This document shows, piece by piece, positions 12,962-23,799 of a stretch of DNA of 64,000 nucleotides. A program made the position numbers and the translations under genes. The stretch comes from Combretum micranthum (taxonomy: Eukaryota > Streptophyta > Magnoliopsida > Myrtales > Combretaceae), in assembly GCA_024138025.1 (NCBI GenBank), contig JAMXBD010001252.1, positions 1 to 64,000 on the forward strand, given 5' to 3'. The stretch's first letter is position 1; the number at the start of each line of letters is the position of its first letter. The notes beneath the pieces are model-generated. The model had not been told where the DNA came from and searched no databases. It saw nothing but the letters and a program-made list of their open reading frames with translations.

Positions 12962-12973
12962 TAGTATCAGAGC
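12962..12973 (+). other. primer binding site (tRNA-iMet type)
   Basis: The sequence tagtatcagagc differs at one base from the canonical plant retrotransposon primer site TGGTATCAGAGC, complementary to the 3' end of initiator tRNA-Met. It sits immediately after the long LTR and fixes that element on the plus strand. Confidence 0.65.
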
Positions 12974-13933
12974 AAATTTATCCCGATCGTTTGCTAAAAC
13001 ATAATAAATTATGATACATGTTAGATACGGTGAGATGAGTGTTGGGGGAATCATGGGTTATGGCCTGAATGTGTGTGTTTGCTTGTAATGATCAGTATTT
13101 ACTAAAGAGTAAATAAAATTCAGTTAGTTGCGTTAAAATTAGTCTACTTGGCCTAAGTTTATCCTCTATTGATATTTGAACATAGACTTAACCAACATAA
13201 TGTGTGATTCTTGCTATATGTATTATGTTTTGCCTTCTAACTGTATTATTTTGAAGTATACTTGTAAATTGACCTAATTTAAAACAAGACTAAGGCAAGT
13301 AATTGCGCACAAATAACTTTAAAGAAACCTTAGGTATTCCCCATTAATTCCTTAATTAAATGACATGATTTTTTCTTGATGGTATTGCTTGTAAATTGAC
13401 CTAACTTAAACTTAGCTAAATTAAATAGATACACAAGTAACTTAGACAAACTCTAGGACTTGTCCCCTCTAGCCTTTAAATTTAGAAATTCTTGTTGATG
13501 TGTGATGTATGTTTGTGTGCCTTGCTTTTGATAACTTAGAAGAATGATAACAACTCCCTCTTAATCTTTAATCTGAAATATGTTAGCTAAATAAAATCCA
13601 AACTAAAATGAAGATAATACTAGAAATTTCACTAGTTGACGTTGGCATCTCCAAGTCAACTAAAACTTTCGGTGTGTTAAAAAATTGAATGCATCATTGA
13701 AAATGGAAATTTTAAATCAAATACCAAAATGTCATCTAGAATACCCTAAATTTGAATACAAGTGGATTACATGCATAATGATATAATAGGATAACCGAAA
13801 AGTATCTTAAATGTATCAAAAGAATGAAAATACTTACGAATAAGTGCCCCACTTTATGTTTCAACAAAATAGGAACCATCTTTTTTAAATTTCAAATAGA
13901 GAATAAACATATGTCTATATTATTGATTCCATA
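12974..13933 (+). other. truncated internal leader of the gypsy element
   Basis: This follows the primer site but encodes no gag. It contains a short direct repeat around cttgtaaattgacctaa (about 13,262 and 13,388). It ends where the minus-strand LTR begins, so the rest of the internal domain has been lost or displaced. Nothing else is recognisable. Confidence 0.4.
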
Positions 13934-15069
13934 TGTAATGCCCTAAAATAAGACATTACAACCCACCATGTGTCTTCTCTTGAATAGGACACGCTAAGGC
14001 TCTAATATCCATAAATATACAAATATCATTTGTAAACACACACATAAGGTATCTCATAAGATACTCAAAACAACCTGTATAACTTGGAATATAGCTTTGA
14101 ACAAACTTCTGATTTAAAACAATCATACAAGTTGGCAATACCAAGCCAACTAAACCAAACCACCAATTCACATGAAAACCTTCTTCTTTACAACCTAGAA
14201 CTTCCTAACATAAAATCCTAAAGTCTTTACATAAAACATAAAAAAAAAATAATTTCCAAGTCTTCAATATATCTAAACACTTCTCTCCTTCATGAATATG
14301 TAAACTGCAAATCTAACTCTTAGCTGGGTAGTCAGGTCCACTATCACCATCCCCTTATCAAAGATCATATCATAACCCGAAAGATCATATACAATGTCTT
14401 CATCACCTATACCTGAAATTTTAAAAAGTGAGTTGCGAAGCCCAGTACGATAACTCCAATCCTTTAAAGCAAATGAAATGCACACACAATAGGTATATAT
14501 ATCAAATGCACTTAGTCTAATGCAAGCAATCAGTTTGTTACCTTTTTATAGTCAGCAAATAACACGGTTCAGAGCCATGTATACTCTAGTCCCGAACTCG
14601 AAGTAACTCAGATTCTCTTTAAAAACAACCAACTGTTTGAAAATAAGGTAATTATATACATATATGGATGAGTGGGTACTCCCCAAACATCCCCGTTTCC
14701 CCCTAATTCTATGATTCATCTCTATGCACGAGTCCACTCGGGACAACCTCATATAGATCATCAGATGCCTCACCGTATCACTGTCTGCCAAGTTTTACTG
14801 GTCAAAGCCAAACACAACCAAGCAGACAATTATTAAGTCGAATAGAACATTATAAAGTTCTATCCCTACAACCAACCAAGTAATACTAATCTTACAAGAA
14901 AAAACAACAAACAGGGATTAGTCGTATCTTTTCCAATTGCAGGAACAATCTCTCCAAATCACAAATCCCTTATGAACAACAACACAAAATCTAAATCTCC
15001 TGATATACAAAATATAAGAAATAGAAATATGTAAATCATCAACCCATTCAAACCCTAACTTACCAATTT
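13934..15069 (-). mobile_element. LTR fragment, family B, minus strand
   Basis: In plus orientation it opens TGTAATGCCC, the reverse complement of the LTR end GGGCATTACA. It is recognisably homologous, in inverse orientation, to about 43,900-44,827: both share gaggttgtcc, a stretch around atatatgtatataattacc and a segment ending cgggactagagta or variants. The ORFs here match no protein. The upper end abuts the gag fragment without a recognisable LTR start, so the boundary at 15,069 is approximate. Confidence 0.55.
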
Positions 15070-15800
15070 TCCTTTGTAAAAAGTTATTCTTCAAACTTGT
15101 CTTTTCAGCTCCTCGCTATACTTATAAGAATCCGGAGCATATTGCAGCAACCTACTGAATTCAGTTTCATATTGCTCCACTGTTCGGCCCTTTTGAGCAA
15201 TGTGCAAGAAATCCGCACTAAACTGTACCCGAAGACTTCCGGGGAAGTAGTTTTCCAAAAACTCATGACGGAACCTTTCCCAAGTGACCAGTGGCATGAG
15301 CTCTCTTTGCTTGGAGTCCCACCAAACTCTCGCATCGAGCCTGAGCATATAAGTGCCGTAATCAACTCTCAAGTGGTGTGGCACCTCAAAAGCATCGAAG
15401 GATCGCTCTATCTAAGCTAACAATCTCAGCCTCATCGTTTTCCAAAAGCCCTTCAAAATATCTATTACTCTTAATGAACTCAGGTAGGGAGCTCTTGTAT
15501 GGCCTCATTGGTGGTGGAGGAGGCAAGGGCGCAGTATGAGAATGCGCGCTTTCCTGTACCGCATCCCTACAGAAGCTTGTGGTGCTGGTGGTGGCGGAGC
15601 TGGAGCTGGTGCTTGTCCTGGTAGAGTCTGCTGAAGTGCTTCAAGCACTTGAGTCATTTGTGCCATTTGTCCAAGCATGGCTTGTAAGGCTACCTGAGTA
15701 GCATCGGTGGGAGGTTTGGAGGTAGGGCAGCTTGTTGCCCTTCTTCCATATTTGGTTGGTTGGAGGCACTTTCCTCCTGATGTCTCCTTCTCCTACCACG
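15070..15800 (-). pseudogene. Ty3/gypsy gag fragment
   Basis: Read on the minus strand, this opens with MEEGQQAALPPN near 15,752, runs through a Pro/Ala-rich stretch (APAPAPPPPPAPQ) after one frameshift, then enters a Retrotrans_gag-type domain in the ORF 15,384-15,091. Diagnostic phrases are DARVWWDSKQRELMPLVTWE, FRHEFLENYFP and VEQYETEFSRLLQYAPD, the classic plant chromovirus capsid pattern. Gag forms the virus-like particle of the retrotransposon. It is frameshifted, cut off after the capsid (no zinc knuckle or protease) and followed by an unrelated LTR. It belongs with the primer site and LTR end just upstream (16,336-16,355). Confidence 0.85.
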
Positions 15801-16335
15801 GCTGTTGCAAATTTTATTTTGTCTAGTTAAGTAATCTTCTCAATATTTTATTAATATTTTCAAACAAGGAAGCGGAAATAAAGGAAATTGTAGTAAAAGC
15901 GGAAAATAAAAGTACAAAAAGGAAATAAGGAATTTAAATAATAAAATCTTGAAATCATAAAACATAATTATAATTTTATAGAAATTTAAACAACATGTGC
16001 AAAAAATCCTCATAAACGAAATTCAAGTAAAATTTTGCATTTTAAGCAACAACGAAACAACCAACATTTAATAATAACAATGCAATTCCGAAAACAATCA
16101 AGACCACCTAAGCGATATTCTATGAGAGTCTCATTAGGTCGCCTATGGATGTTTCACGATGCTAAGCCGATTGCTTCCTAGTGGTTACTATCCACAAGAG
16201 TTAAGAAATAGGTTTCTAAGTCTCATACCATGGTCATCATCCTATCTAAGTCATCCTTCTTAATTCAATTCTATATTTTCTTTTTATCCCTCTTTAAGGC
16301 TATTAGTTGTAGTTATGATTTAAACTCTTAACCAT
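15801..16335 (-). other. leader between gag fragment and primer site
   Basis: AT-rich 5' untranslated leader of the minus-strand gypsy remnant, lying between the gag start and the primer binding site. No coding sense is recognised. Confidence 0.45.
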
Positions 16336-16346
16336 GCTTGATACCA
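16336..16346 (-). other. primer binding site, minus strand
   Basis: Read on the minus strand this is TGGTATCAAGC, one base short of the tRNA-iMet primer site TGGTATCAGAGC. It lies 8 bases inside the LTR end at 16,355 and upstream of gag on the same strand, so LTR, primer site and gag form one consistent 5' end. Confidence 0.7.
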
Positions 16347-16354
16347 ACTTAAAC

Positions 16355-16740
16355 TGTCACGCCCTAAAGGGTACCCAAAATGTGACAGTCCACCACACTC
16401 GATATTTAAAATTAAGTATGATAACCTTAGTCATCCCATAAGTTTACCTACCGGTGTAAGGTGTACTTGCACAACTTTTAGGATCACACTTTGATTCGAA
16501 TAGTCTTGAGAAGGCATACATTAGCATTAAGAATATAAATCACAACAAGAAAAATAAGTTAAGTCTTTACAAAAGTCAATGGGGCATAAACCCGCCAAAA
16601 TAATAATGGAAGTCCATCCATTCTAAATCCACATTAAAAATACTAGGGTTTATATCAAGGAGATTTTCCTAGAAGTCCACGCCTTTAGTTAGGTCCGACT
16701 TCTTCAATGGACACTTTTATCCTTCTTTATGTAATATTTA
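16355..16740 (-). mobile_element. LTR 3' end, family A (gypsy), minus strand, truncated
   Basis: Starts TGTCACGCCCTAAAGGGTAC in plus orientation, which reverse complemented is the family A LTR end. The same terminus occurs at 41,874, 50,000, 52,867 and 57,791. Here the next element inward carries a tRNA-Met primer site and gag, which identifies family A as Ty3/gypsy. The LTR is cut off at about 16,740, where copia pol sequence starts. Confidence 0.7.
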
Positions 16741-16769
16741 CTTGTATATTATAGTTTTTCTATCTCAAA

Positions 16770-18260
16770 TAGAACCAAAAAATGTTGAAGAAGCCTTAGA
16801 AGATGATTTTTGGATTAATGCTATGCAAGATGAATTAATCTAGTTCACAAAGAATGGATTTTGGTTTCCAAACTTGATAACAGAACTATCACAGAAACCA
16901 AATGGGTGTTTAGAAACAAGCTTGATGAATCCGGTTTAATAACAAGAAATAAGACTAAATTGCTTGTTAAATGTTATAATCAAGAATAAGGAATTGATTT
17001 TGATGAGACCTTTGCCCCGGTTACTATACTAGAATCTACAAGAATACTTTTGGCTTTTGTTGCTTTTAAAAACTTTATTCTTTTTTCAAGATGTCAAAAG
17101 CTCTTTCTTAAATGGTTTTATAAAGGAAAAAGTCTATGTAGAGCAATCATCAGGTTTCGAAAATAATGAATTTCTCAATCATATTTTTAAATTAAACAAA
17201 GCCCTTTATGGACTAAAGCAACCTCCTAGAGCTTCGCATGAAAGAATGAGTAGCTTCCTATTAAACAATGGTTTTTCAAAGGAAAAGTTGATATAATTTT
17301 ATTTATTAAGAATCACAAGTCTGATAAATCAATTGTACAAATCTATGTTGACGACATTTTGTTTGGAGCTACAAATACAAGTCTTATAAAAGAATTTGTT
17401 GAGTCCATGAAAAATGAATTTGAAATGAGTATGATGGAAAACTCAATTATTTTCTTGGTCTTCAAATCAAACAATCTGAAAATGGAACCTTTATCAATCA
17501 ATCAAAATATACAAAGGATTTGTTCAAAAGATTTAAAATAGATAATTGCAAATTTAAACCAACACCTATGAGTACAAGTATAAAACTTGATAAGGATGAA
17601 AATGACAAAATGTGTGTGAAAAGCTTTATAGAGGCATGATAGGTAGTTTGTTATATTTAACAGCTTCTAGACTTGACATCATGTTCTCGGTATGTGTATA
17701 TGCATGATTTCAATCTTGTCTAAAAGAATCATACTTGTGGGTACGATTGAAATTGACTGGTATTATCTAAAATTTACTTCTTTCAATCTAATTGGATAAT
17801 ACGATTCTGACTTTGCTGGACACAAAGTAAATCGGAAAAGCACAAGTAGCACATGCCATTTTCTTGGAAATTCTTTAATATCTTGACATTCAAAGAAATA
17901 AAACTCGGTTGCACTTTTAACTGATGAAGCTAAGTATATAGCAGCTAGTAGTTATTGTGCACAAATTTTATTGATGAAATAAACTTACTTGATTATGGTT
18001 TAAATTTTGAAAAAGTTCCAATTCTTTGTGATAATACAAGTGCTATAAATTTGACTAAAAATCCGATTCAACACTCAAGAACCAAGAATATTGAAATTAG
18101 ATATCGTTTCATTTGAGGTCATGTTCTAAACAAAGATATCATATCGGAATTTATTGATAGAAACAATGAAATTACTGATATCATTATAAAACCTTTAAGT
18201 GAAGGTTGTTTTTGCACTTTAAGAAGAGAATTGGGAATGATCAAGCAAGATGAGTGTTAA
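16770..18260 (+). pseudogene. Ty1/copia pol fragment (reverse transcriptase and RNase H)
   Basis: Interrupted frames read, in order: a conserved entry to the RT domain (EEALEDDFWINAMQDELI at about 16,786), DVKSSFLNGFIKEKVYVEQ, FKLNKALYGLKQPPRA (17,057-17,296), then QIYVDDILFGATNTSLIKEF with the catalytic YVDD box at about 17,343, and an RNase H part with WHSKK and EAKYIAASSYC near 17,885-17,960, ending IKQDEC near 18,257. This is RVT_2, the copia reverse transcriptase. Protease and integrase are absent and several stops and frameshifts occur, so it is dead. The polypurine tract and LTR at 19,127-20,280 complete its 3' side and suggest the SIRE/Maximus lineage. Confidence 0.88.
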
Positions 18261-18470
18261 ATATTATCGAACCAAGCTAGTTTAGAGCTTGTTTTCAGGA
18301 TAAAAAAAATTGCTAAATATAATACATGCCTAAAAACCTAATCCGTGCTTGATTTGATATGTTTATGAGATGATCTACTTCTGATCTGATCATTTTTAAG
18401 GCTGCATAATCTGCATTTGTGATGATGATGATCTGTTATGTTTGCATATCTGCTATATGTGAGCTTGATA

Positions 18471-18790
18471 TGTGGTGAAGTCCTATTATGTGTAGGCAAA
18501 TGTGTTGTGAAGCCCTCAAGTGTTTTGGCACTTGTGGTGAAGTTTTACTGCGTGTAGGCATTGTGGTGTGATCCTGATGAGATGAGGCAAATGTGGTGAT
18601 GTCTTACTGTGTGTAGGCATTGTGTTATGAAGTCCTCATGAACTAAGACATCTGTGGTGAAGTCTTATCTAAGTATAGTCAAGTTTTGAAGTCCTGCATG
18701 GATGTAGCAAAAGTGGTGAAGTCCTATCTGTGTATAGGTAAGTGTGTGAAGTTCTATCTATGTAATAGGCAAGTGGTGAAGTCCTCTGAC
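18471..18790 (+). repeat. degenerate ~30-bp minisatellite in copia 3' region
   Basis: About ten imperfect units of the form gtggtgaagtcct...tgtgtaggcaa follow each other between the copia pol remnant and its polypurine tract. Units vary in length (roughly 28-36 bp) and sequence. It is probably non-coding: the overlapping 79-codon ORF is an accident of the repeat. Confidence 0.75.
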
Positions 18791-19126
18791 GAGACATTTG
18801 TAAATTCCTCTGTTGATGATGCATTTGTTTTTTTAGCTAAATATTGTATATCTGTGCACTTCTCCTTGCCTACATATATTAAATTTGTCATATCTTTTTT
18901 TTTTATGAGTATAAAGGAGGAGTAGTGTAGGATGCACAATTAATAGTATGCATTTAATCTGTTTTGATATATATAAAGGGGGAGAAAATGACATATTAAG
19001 TATAGTCTGCATCTCTCTAAAGTTAAGCATCAGGATTCTGATTTAAAACTTGAGAAATTTCTTTGAAACCCAAATGCTTAATTAAGGAGAAGTATGTTGA
19101 AGTTAATCATGCATAATTGTCCTCAT
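18791..19126 (+). other. copia 3' untranslated region
   Basis: AT-rich spacer with extra purine tracts (taaaggaggag near 18,912 and aaagggggagaaaa near 18,977) resembling secondary polypurine tracts. No gene is seen. Confidence 0.5.
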
Positions 19127-19140
19127 TAAAAGGGAGAGAT
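19127..19140 (+). other. polypurine tract of copia element
   Basis: taaaagggagagat lies directly before an LTR beginning TGTTGAACTT. Purine tracts of this kind prime plus-strand DNA synthesis and mark the 3' LTR junction. Confidence 0.7.
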
Positions 19141-20280
19141 TGTTGAACTTGAAGTGTTTAATGTGGATTTTGATAAAACAATATAATGCACAATTAACTA
19201 TTTATTTGTTATAAACTACACTTAATTAATCATATATATATATATGTGCATATTGTGCGGGTTTGTGGAGTTTTCTGCAAGTTTTAGCAAAAAAAGAAGT
19301 TGTCGAGGGCAAGCCATATCAAGTGATCAAAGCACGGCAAAGTAAAAGCCAAAGCTCGACAAGCTCAAATATGAAGAAACAATGGTTGAGGGGTTGTTCG
19401 AGGCCTAAACATGTCAAGTAATTAAGGTAGGACATGTTAATGTCTAAAGTGCGACAAGGCAAAGAAGTGGATAGTGCTGGTTGAGGGTGATGTCAAGGGC
19501 TTGACATGCTGGAGAGTTATGGCGTGACCAATTCAAACCCAAGGCTCGACAAAGCTAAAAACTTCACTGTATTGGTCGAGGGTCGCATTGAGGCCTCGAC
19601 ATATTTAAGTTTAGAGCACGACAGTTCAAATTTGAAGCTCCTTGAAGCACGCGTGTGAAGAGGCTATCGATGGCAAAGTTGAGGCTCGATAGACTAAGGC
19701 CCGACAAACATTTGAGGCACAATAGCTTAGATATTGAAGCTGGTCTGGCAAAGAAAGAGCCGTTGAAGCACATTAAATGTTTGACAGACTATAGACGTTG
19801 TCTTTAATGGACTTTTGAAATTCAAATGCTATATATATATTTTTATTCTTGGGAAAATCAGGATAAGGGGTATGGAACGAAATGCTAGAATCATTAACGA
19901 GCTCTTTATTGTGATCAAACAAGTTATTTATTTATTTTTTGTTCTCTTATAAATAATTTTAGAAATAAAAAAAGAGAGAAAATACACTCTAGTGCTTAGT
20001 TCTTATTTATTGTTTTTCATTTAAGAACATTTAGAGAGAGGAAATATTTTTTTTCCTAAAGTGGTGTAATTGCTCATGTTGAGTTAATTTCTGAAATTAA
20101 TACAAGTGGTGGTGAAGATTTCAACTGGGGCATTTGATGGACCGTGGAGAGTAGGAAGAGAGCCAAACTCCACGTTAAAATATTGGCTTCATTTTCTCTA
20201 TCTCTTTAAATTACGCATTGTATCTATCGTTGCTTATTCGTTGTAATTAAGTCTATATCTTGTTCTTACTAGAATTAAAA
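19141..20280 (+). mobile_element. 3' LTR of SIRE-like copia element
   Basis: Begins TGTTGAACTTGAAGTG right after the polypurine tract. The stretch 19,300-19,760 is made of degenerate repeats around gctcgacaagc and ggtcgaggg. A clear CA end is not visible; the LTR fades out at about 20,280, just before the second copy of the duplicated segment, so its right end may be truncated by that junction. Confidence 0.65.
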
Positions 20281-20569
20281 TTAATTATATAGGCTTTTAA
20301 AGTAAATACTCAATTACCTCCCCCCACCCACCCAATCCCTAACCTCTTCTCCCAGAGTGTTCCAGTGTAACTTCATGATCTCCTTTCCAAAGTCCTACTA
20401 CTAAACCTCTAACTATTTCTTGATAAAAAAAAAAAAAGTACCTCCAATTATTTCTTTCTTTAGGCCTTTAGGGCAAATACTCAACCTTCCCCCCCTCTCC
20501 CCAAGTAATCCTAACATAATTTCATGATCTCCTTTTCAAAATCTTACTACTGGATCTCCAATTATTTCT

Positions 20570-21230
20570 AATGCAAAGATGTATATGTTTATTTATATGT
20601 AAATGTAATTTATATGTTTACCACAGATTATATACTTGTTACATATGAATTTATGCCATATATTTGTTATATATATACATATATACGTGGTGTATATATA
20701 TAATTTCTAATTATATAATATTAAAAATAACATATGGTTGTTATATATATATATATGTTGATGTGTAATAATATAAATAAATTTTATATTTAGAGTACAT
20801 GTTATATATACCAAATATATAGTATGAAAAACTATTAAATATATATATATTTGTCATACATGTTATATATAACATTATTTTTTAGTAATGTCATACATGT
20901 TATATATGCATATATATTGTATTAATTTATAATATAAATGTTAAATATATTTGTTTCAAATATATAGATTATATATACATGTTATCTATGAATATATATA
21001 TCACACAGATATAGATAATATGTTTGTCATATATATTTATATATATAAGAAAGGAAAAAAAACATGTCGATTTAGCAGTTACTATATATGTTTGATAAAG
21101 ATATATTTAGAAAAATATATATGTACACACATATATAGATAATAGATAATATAATTGTTATACTCATAGAAGCTTCATACATTATACATATATAACAAAA
21201 TATATACATATGCATATATTGATTACTTTT
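20570..21230. repeat. AT-rich tandem-like repeats upstream of gene copy 2
   Basis: Counterpart of 290-950: (AT)n runs and repeated catacatgttatatata words, non-coding. Confidence 0.7.
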
Positions 21231-21659
21231 GTCATACTTTGTAATTAGTTAATCTATTTCATTCTTGATAAGGCAACCAAACACGATAAAGGAATAAAAT
21301 TAATGGTTTTGTAATATTTCCAAATATGAGAACTTCCCATATACCCAATGTAACAAAAGATTTTTCTGTGGTCAAATATAAGCCTTAATTGCTATCCCAA
21401 CATTAAAAAAAAGAAAAAAAGTTTGACTTTATTTTCGAGGATTTGTACTGAAAAATACCTCATTAATGTGTACACATACTAGAATTCAATATAATTATTT
21501 ATACTTTCGTATTATTATTTTTTTTTTGCTTTACATATGTTTTAGTGCTAATTTTAGTAAATGCTAATATTTTGTTTTTTATTTTTAATATATTTTCTTC
21601 AAGAGTCAAAACATGTAATATGTACACTAAAAATACAAATGGCTGAAAATATTTGCTTT

Positions 21660-22210
21660 CTATATTTACTTTCCCCTTTGCGGCCCTCAGCGCTTCTCCA
21701 TGGACGTCCAGCGTGTGGCCAGTCCCATCTTTATGTTTCTTCTCCGAAACACCTCGCTCTAAATTTTTAAATTTTTTCATTCTAACCAAAATACCCTTCC
21801 GTTCCCACCAAAACCGAAACGTTCTTCTTCTTCTTCTCTCATTAAAACCTTCTTTAATCACACATTAAACCCCACTCTAAAAAGTAACGGACGATTCATT
21901 ATTCTTAAATTTGTTTCCTTTTTTTTCCTTCCTTTTTAAAATTTTGAAAATCCAATCCTTTCTTCGATATATTTTTCCCTTTTTGTTTTTTGGTAAGTGT
22001 ATCAAATCTTTGAAAAAATAAACAAGGGTAGAAAAATTTATTTCTTGTTTCTTAATTAAATATCCACTCTTATCTCCTTTTTTGTATTTGTCTATATATT
22101 TTCCCATTTTCTCATATATATTTATTAGGTTTTCAACTTTCTTCTTCTTCGTTGTTTGATTTCAGTTTCAGAATATTGAAATTTCAATTTTTTTCGACCG
22201 TTGGATTAGA
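21660..22210 (+). promoter_or_regulatory. probable promoter / 5'-UTR region of gene copy 2
   Basis: Counterpart of 1,370-1,960. It has CT-rich stretches near 21,818-21,840 and a conserved GC-richer patch near 21,677-21,730. The 5'-UTR intron ends with ttgcag at 23,699; its donor is gtaagc at 22,222 or gtaatg at 22,320. Confidence 0.4.
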
Positions 22211-22989
22211 AAAAGACTAAAGTGTAAGCCTTTTTCTCTCTGTCTCTTGTATAGGATTTTCTTTCGTTTTCTTGGGAAAATTGTGGTGCTGTGATTGGAA
22301 CTTTCTTGCCTCGGTGGTGGTAATGATTGGTTTTTCGTTTTACTAGTTAGATTGCTGAGGACATTTTAGTCATCTGGGCATGATGTTCCGATTGCGATTG
22401 CTTCTCTCTGGCTCTGACACTTTTGCAGTTCTGCTGTAAAATGGTTCATACTTGTTAATTATATATATAATTTTTAATCCGCCGCTCAATTTGATTTGTA
22501 CTTGGTTTTCAATACTTTATATTTTAATAATTTAATTGTTGAATTTTCCATCAGCATCTATTTTTTCGGTAAATAAAAGAGCTTTTTTGCATATTGAATT
22601 TGTAATATTTGGTTGATTTTGTATCGGAAGTGACTTTTGGGACTGAAGTCATAAGTAATAAAATTGAAAAACAAAAAAAGAAAAGGTTTTTAGATTTCAT
22701 TTAAGGTGTTCAGGTTGAGGAGGAGATAATAGCATAATATTTGAAAAAAGATTCATGCCTACAACATAATTATATGGTGTGTGTGGCCTTTTTGCCTTTT
22801 TGCATGGACTTTGGCGCTTCCACTAAGCAAAATGTCATAATGCCAAAGAAGTTTCCCTACTGCTCTAAGTGATTTATAAGTTCCAGGATTTGACACATCA
22901 ACTTGAACAAATACTCGACAAAGAATCATACTGCATCATAAGTCAAAGAATATGGGCTGAATTTATCTGACAGGCAGCGGGAAACTTAC

Positions 22990-23038
22990 CTTTTGCTTTT
23001 CTTCCAATATCTGCAAGGGTTGCTGGACCATTACCCAT
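22990..23038 (-). pseudogene. antisense VDAC-like first-exon fragment (copy 2)
   Basis: Identical in structure to 2,813-2,861: minus-strand ATG, 16 codons with the D-I-G-R-K-A core, one extra G and a GTAAGT donor. Its presence in both copies shows the fragment entered the UTR intron before the segment duplicated. Confidence 0.4.
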
Positions 23039-23799
23039 CTTCTCTCAGGGAATTAAAGACAAGCTCCTTCTGCTTATATTTGTATAACAGGAAACAGTCA
23101 TATGACTAAACCAAAAAGAGTCATTGATATAAAAAAATAAAAAAACTTTTTCTAGTTAAACATCCAAAGTACAAGGAAGGGGCAGACCATGGCAATATTA
23201 TGTTTACAAGCATAAACAAAGCTGAAATTAAAAACTACACAGAAACTTCCACCAAGTCCACCAACCACATTCTGCCATACTAGTTTAGCTTTTATTTTTT
23301 CATGGTATAATTGAAAATATGGTTCATGCTAGAGCATAATGGCATATAGCTGACCTCCCATGTAATGGTTGTAAGGCTTAAATATCCATAGTTGGAAATA
23401 AAAATTAAAATTTCCTGATACTGGCTAAATCCCATGTTACCTAGCTATCCATTTTGCCTTTTTTCTCATGGGCTTTATGGTTTTTCTATTGTGTGATATC
23501 ATGATTATTCCTGTTCCTTATTTTTTGCACGTTAACCTGAAAATGTGGTTCATGATTGAGTGCATTGATGGAAAATGATCTATATAGCCGACCCCATGTA
23601 AGGCTTGAGTATTTTAGGTATTTTTAGTTCGTGTTCCTGTCTTTATACTGTTTATGTTTTAATGTTGTTCCTTGTTCCCTTTTGTGCACATCTTTGCAGG
23701 TTCACTAGAAGCTTGGCGATTTAAAACACTGCTACAACTGCTGCTACTAGATTGGATTGGAACGGTAGAAGGGAATCTTTGATAAAACAAACTTAGCCA

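Noticed and set aside
13956..14791. Three minus-strand ORFs of 70-79 codons
   Set aside because: They lie in a family B LTR; no domain, and the plus-strand LTR copy at 43.9-44.8 kb does not keep the frames.
15097..15420. 107-codon plus-strand ORF
   Set aside because: It is the antisense of the gypsy capsid region; the minus-strand reading carries the gag motifs.
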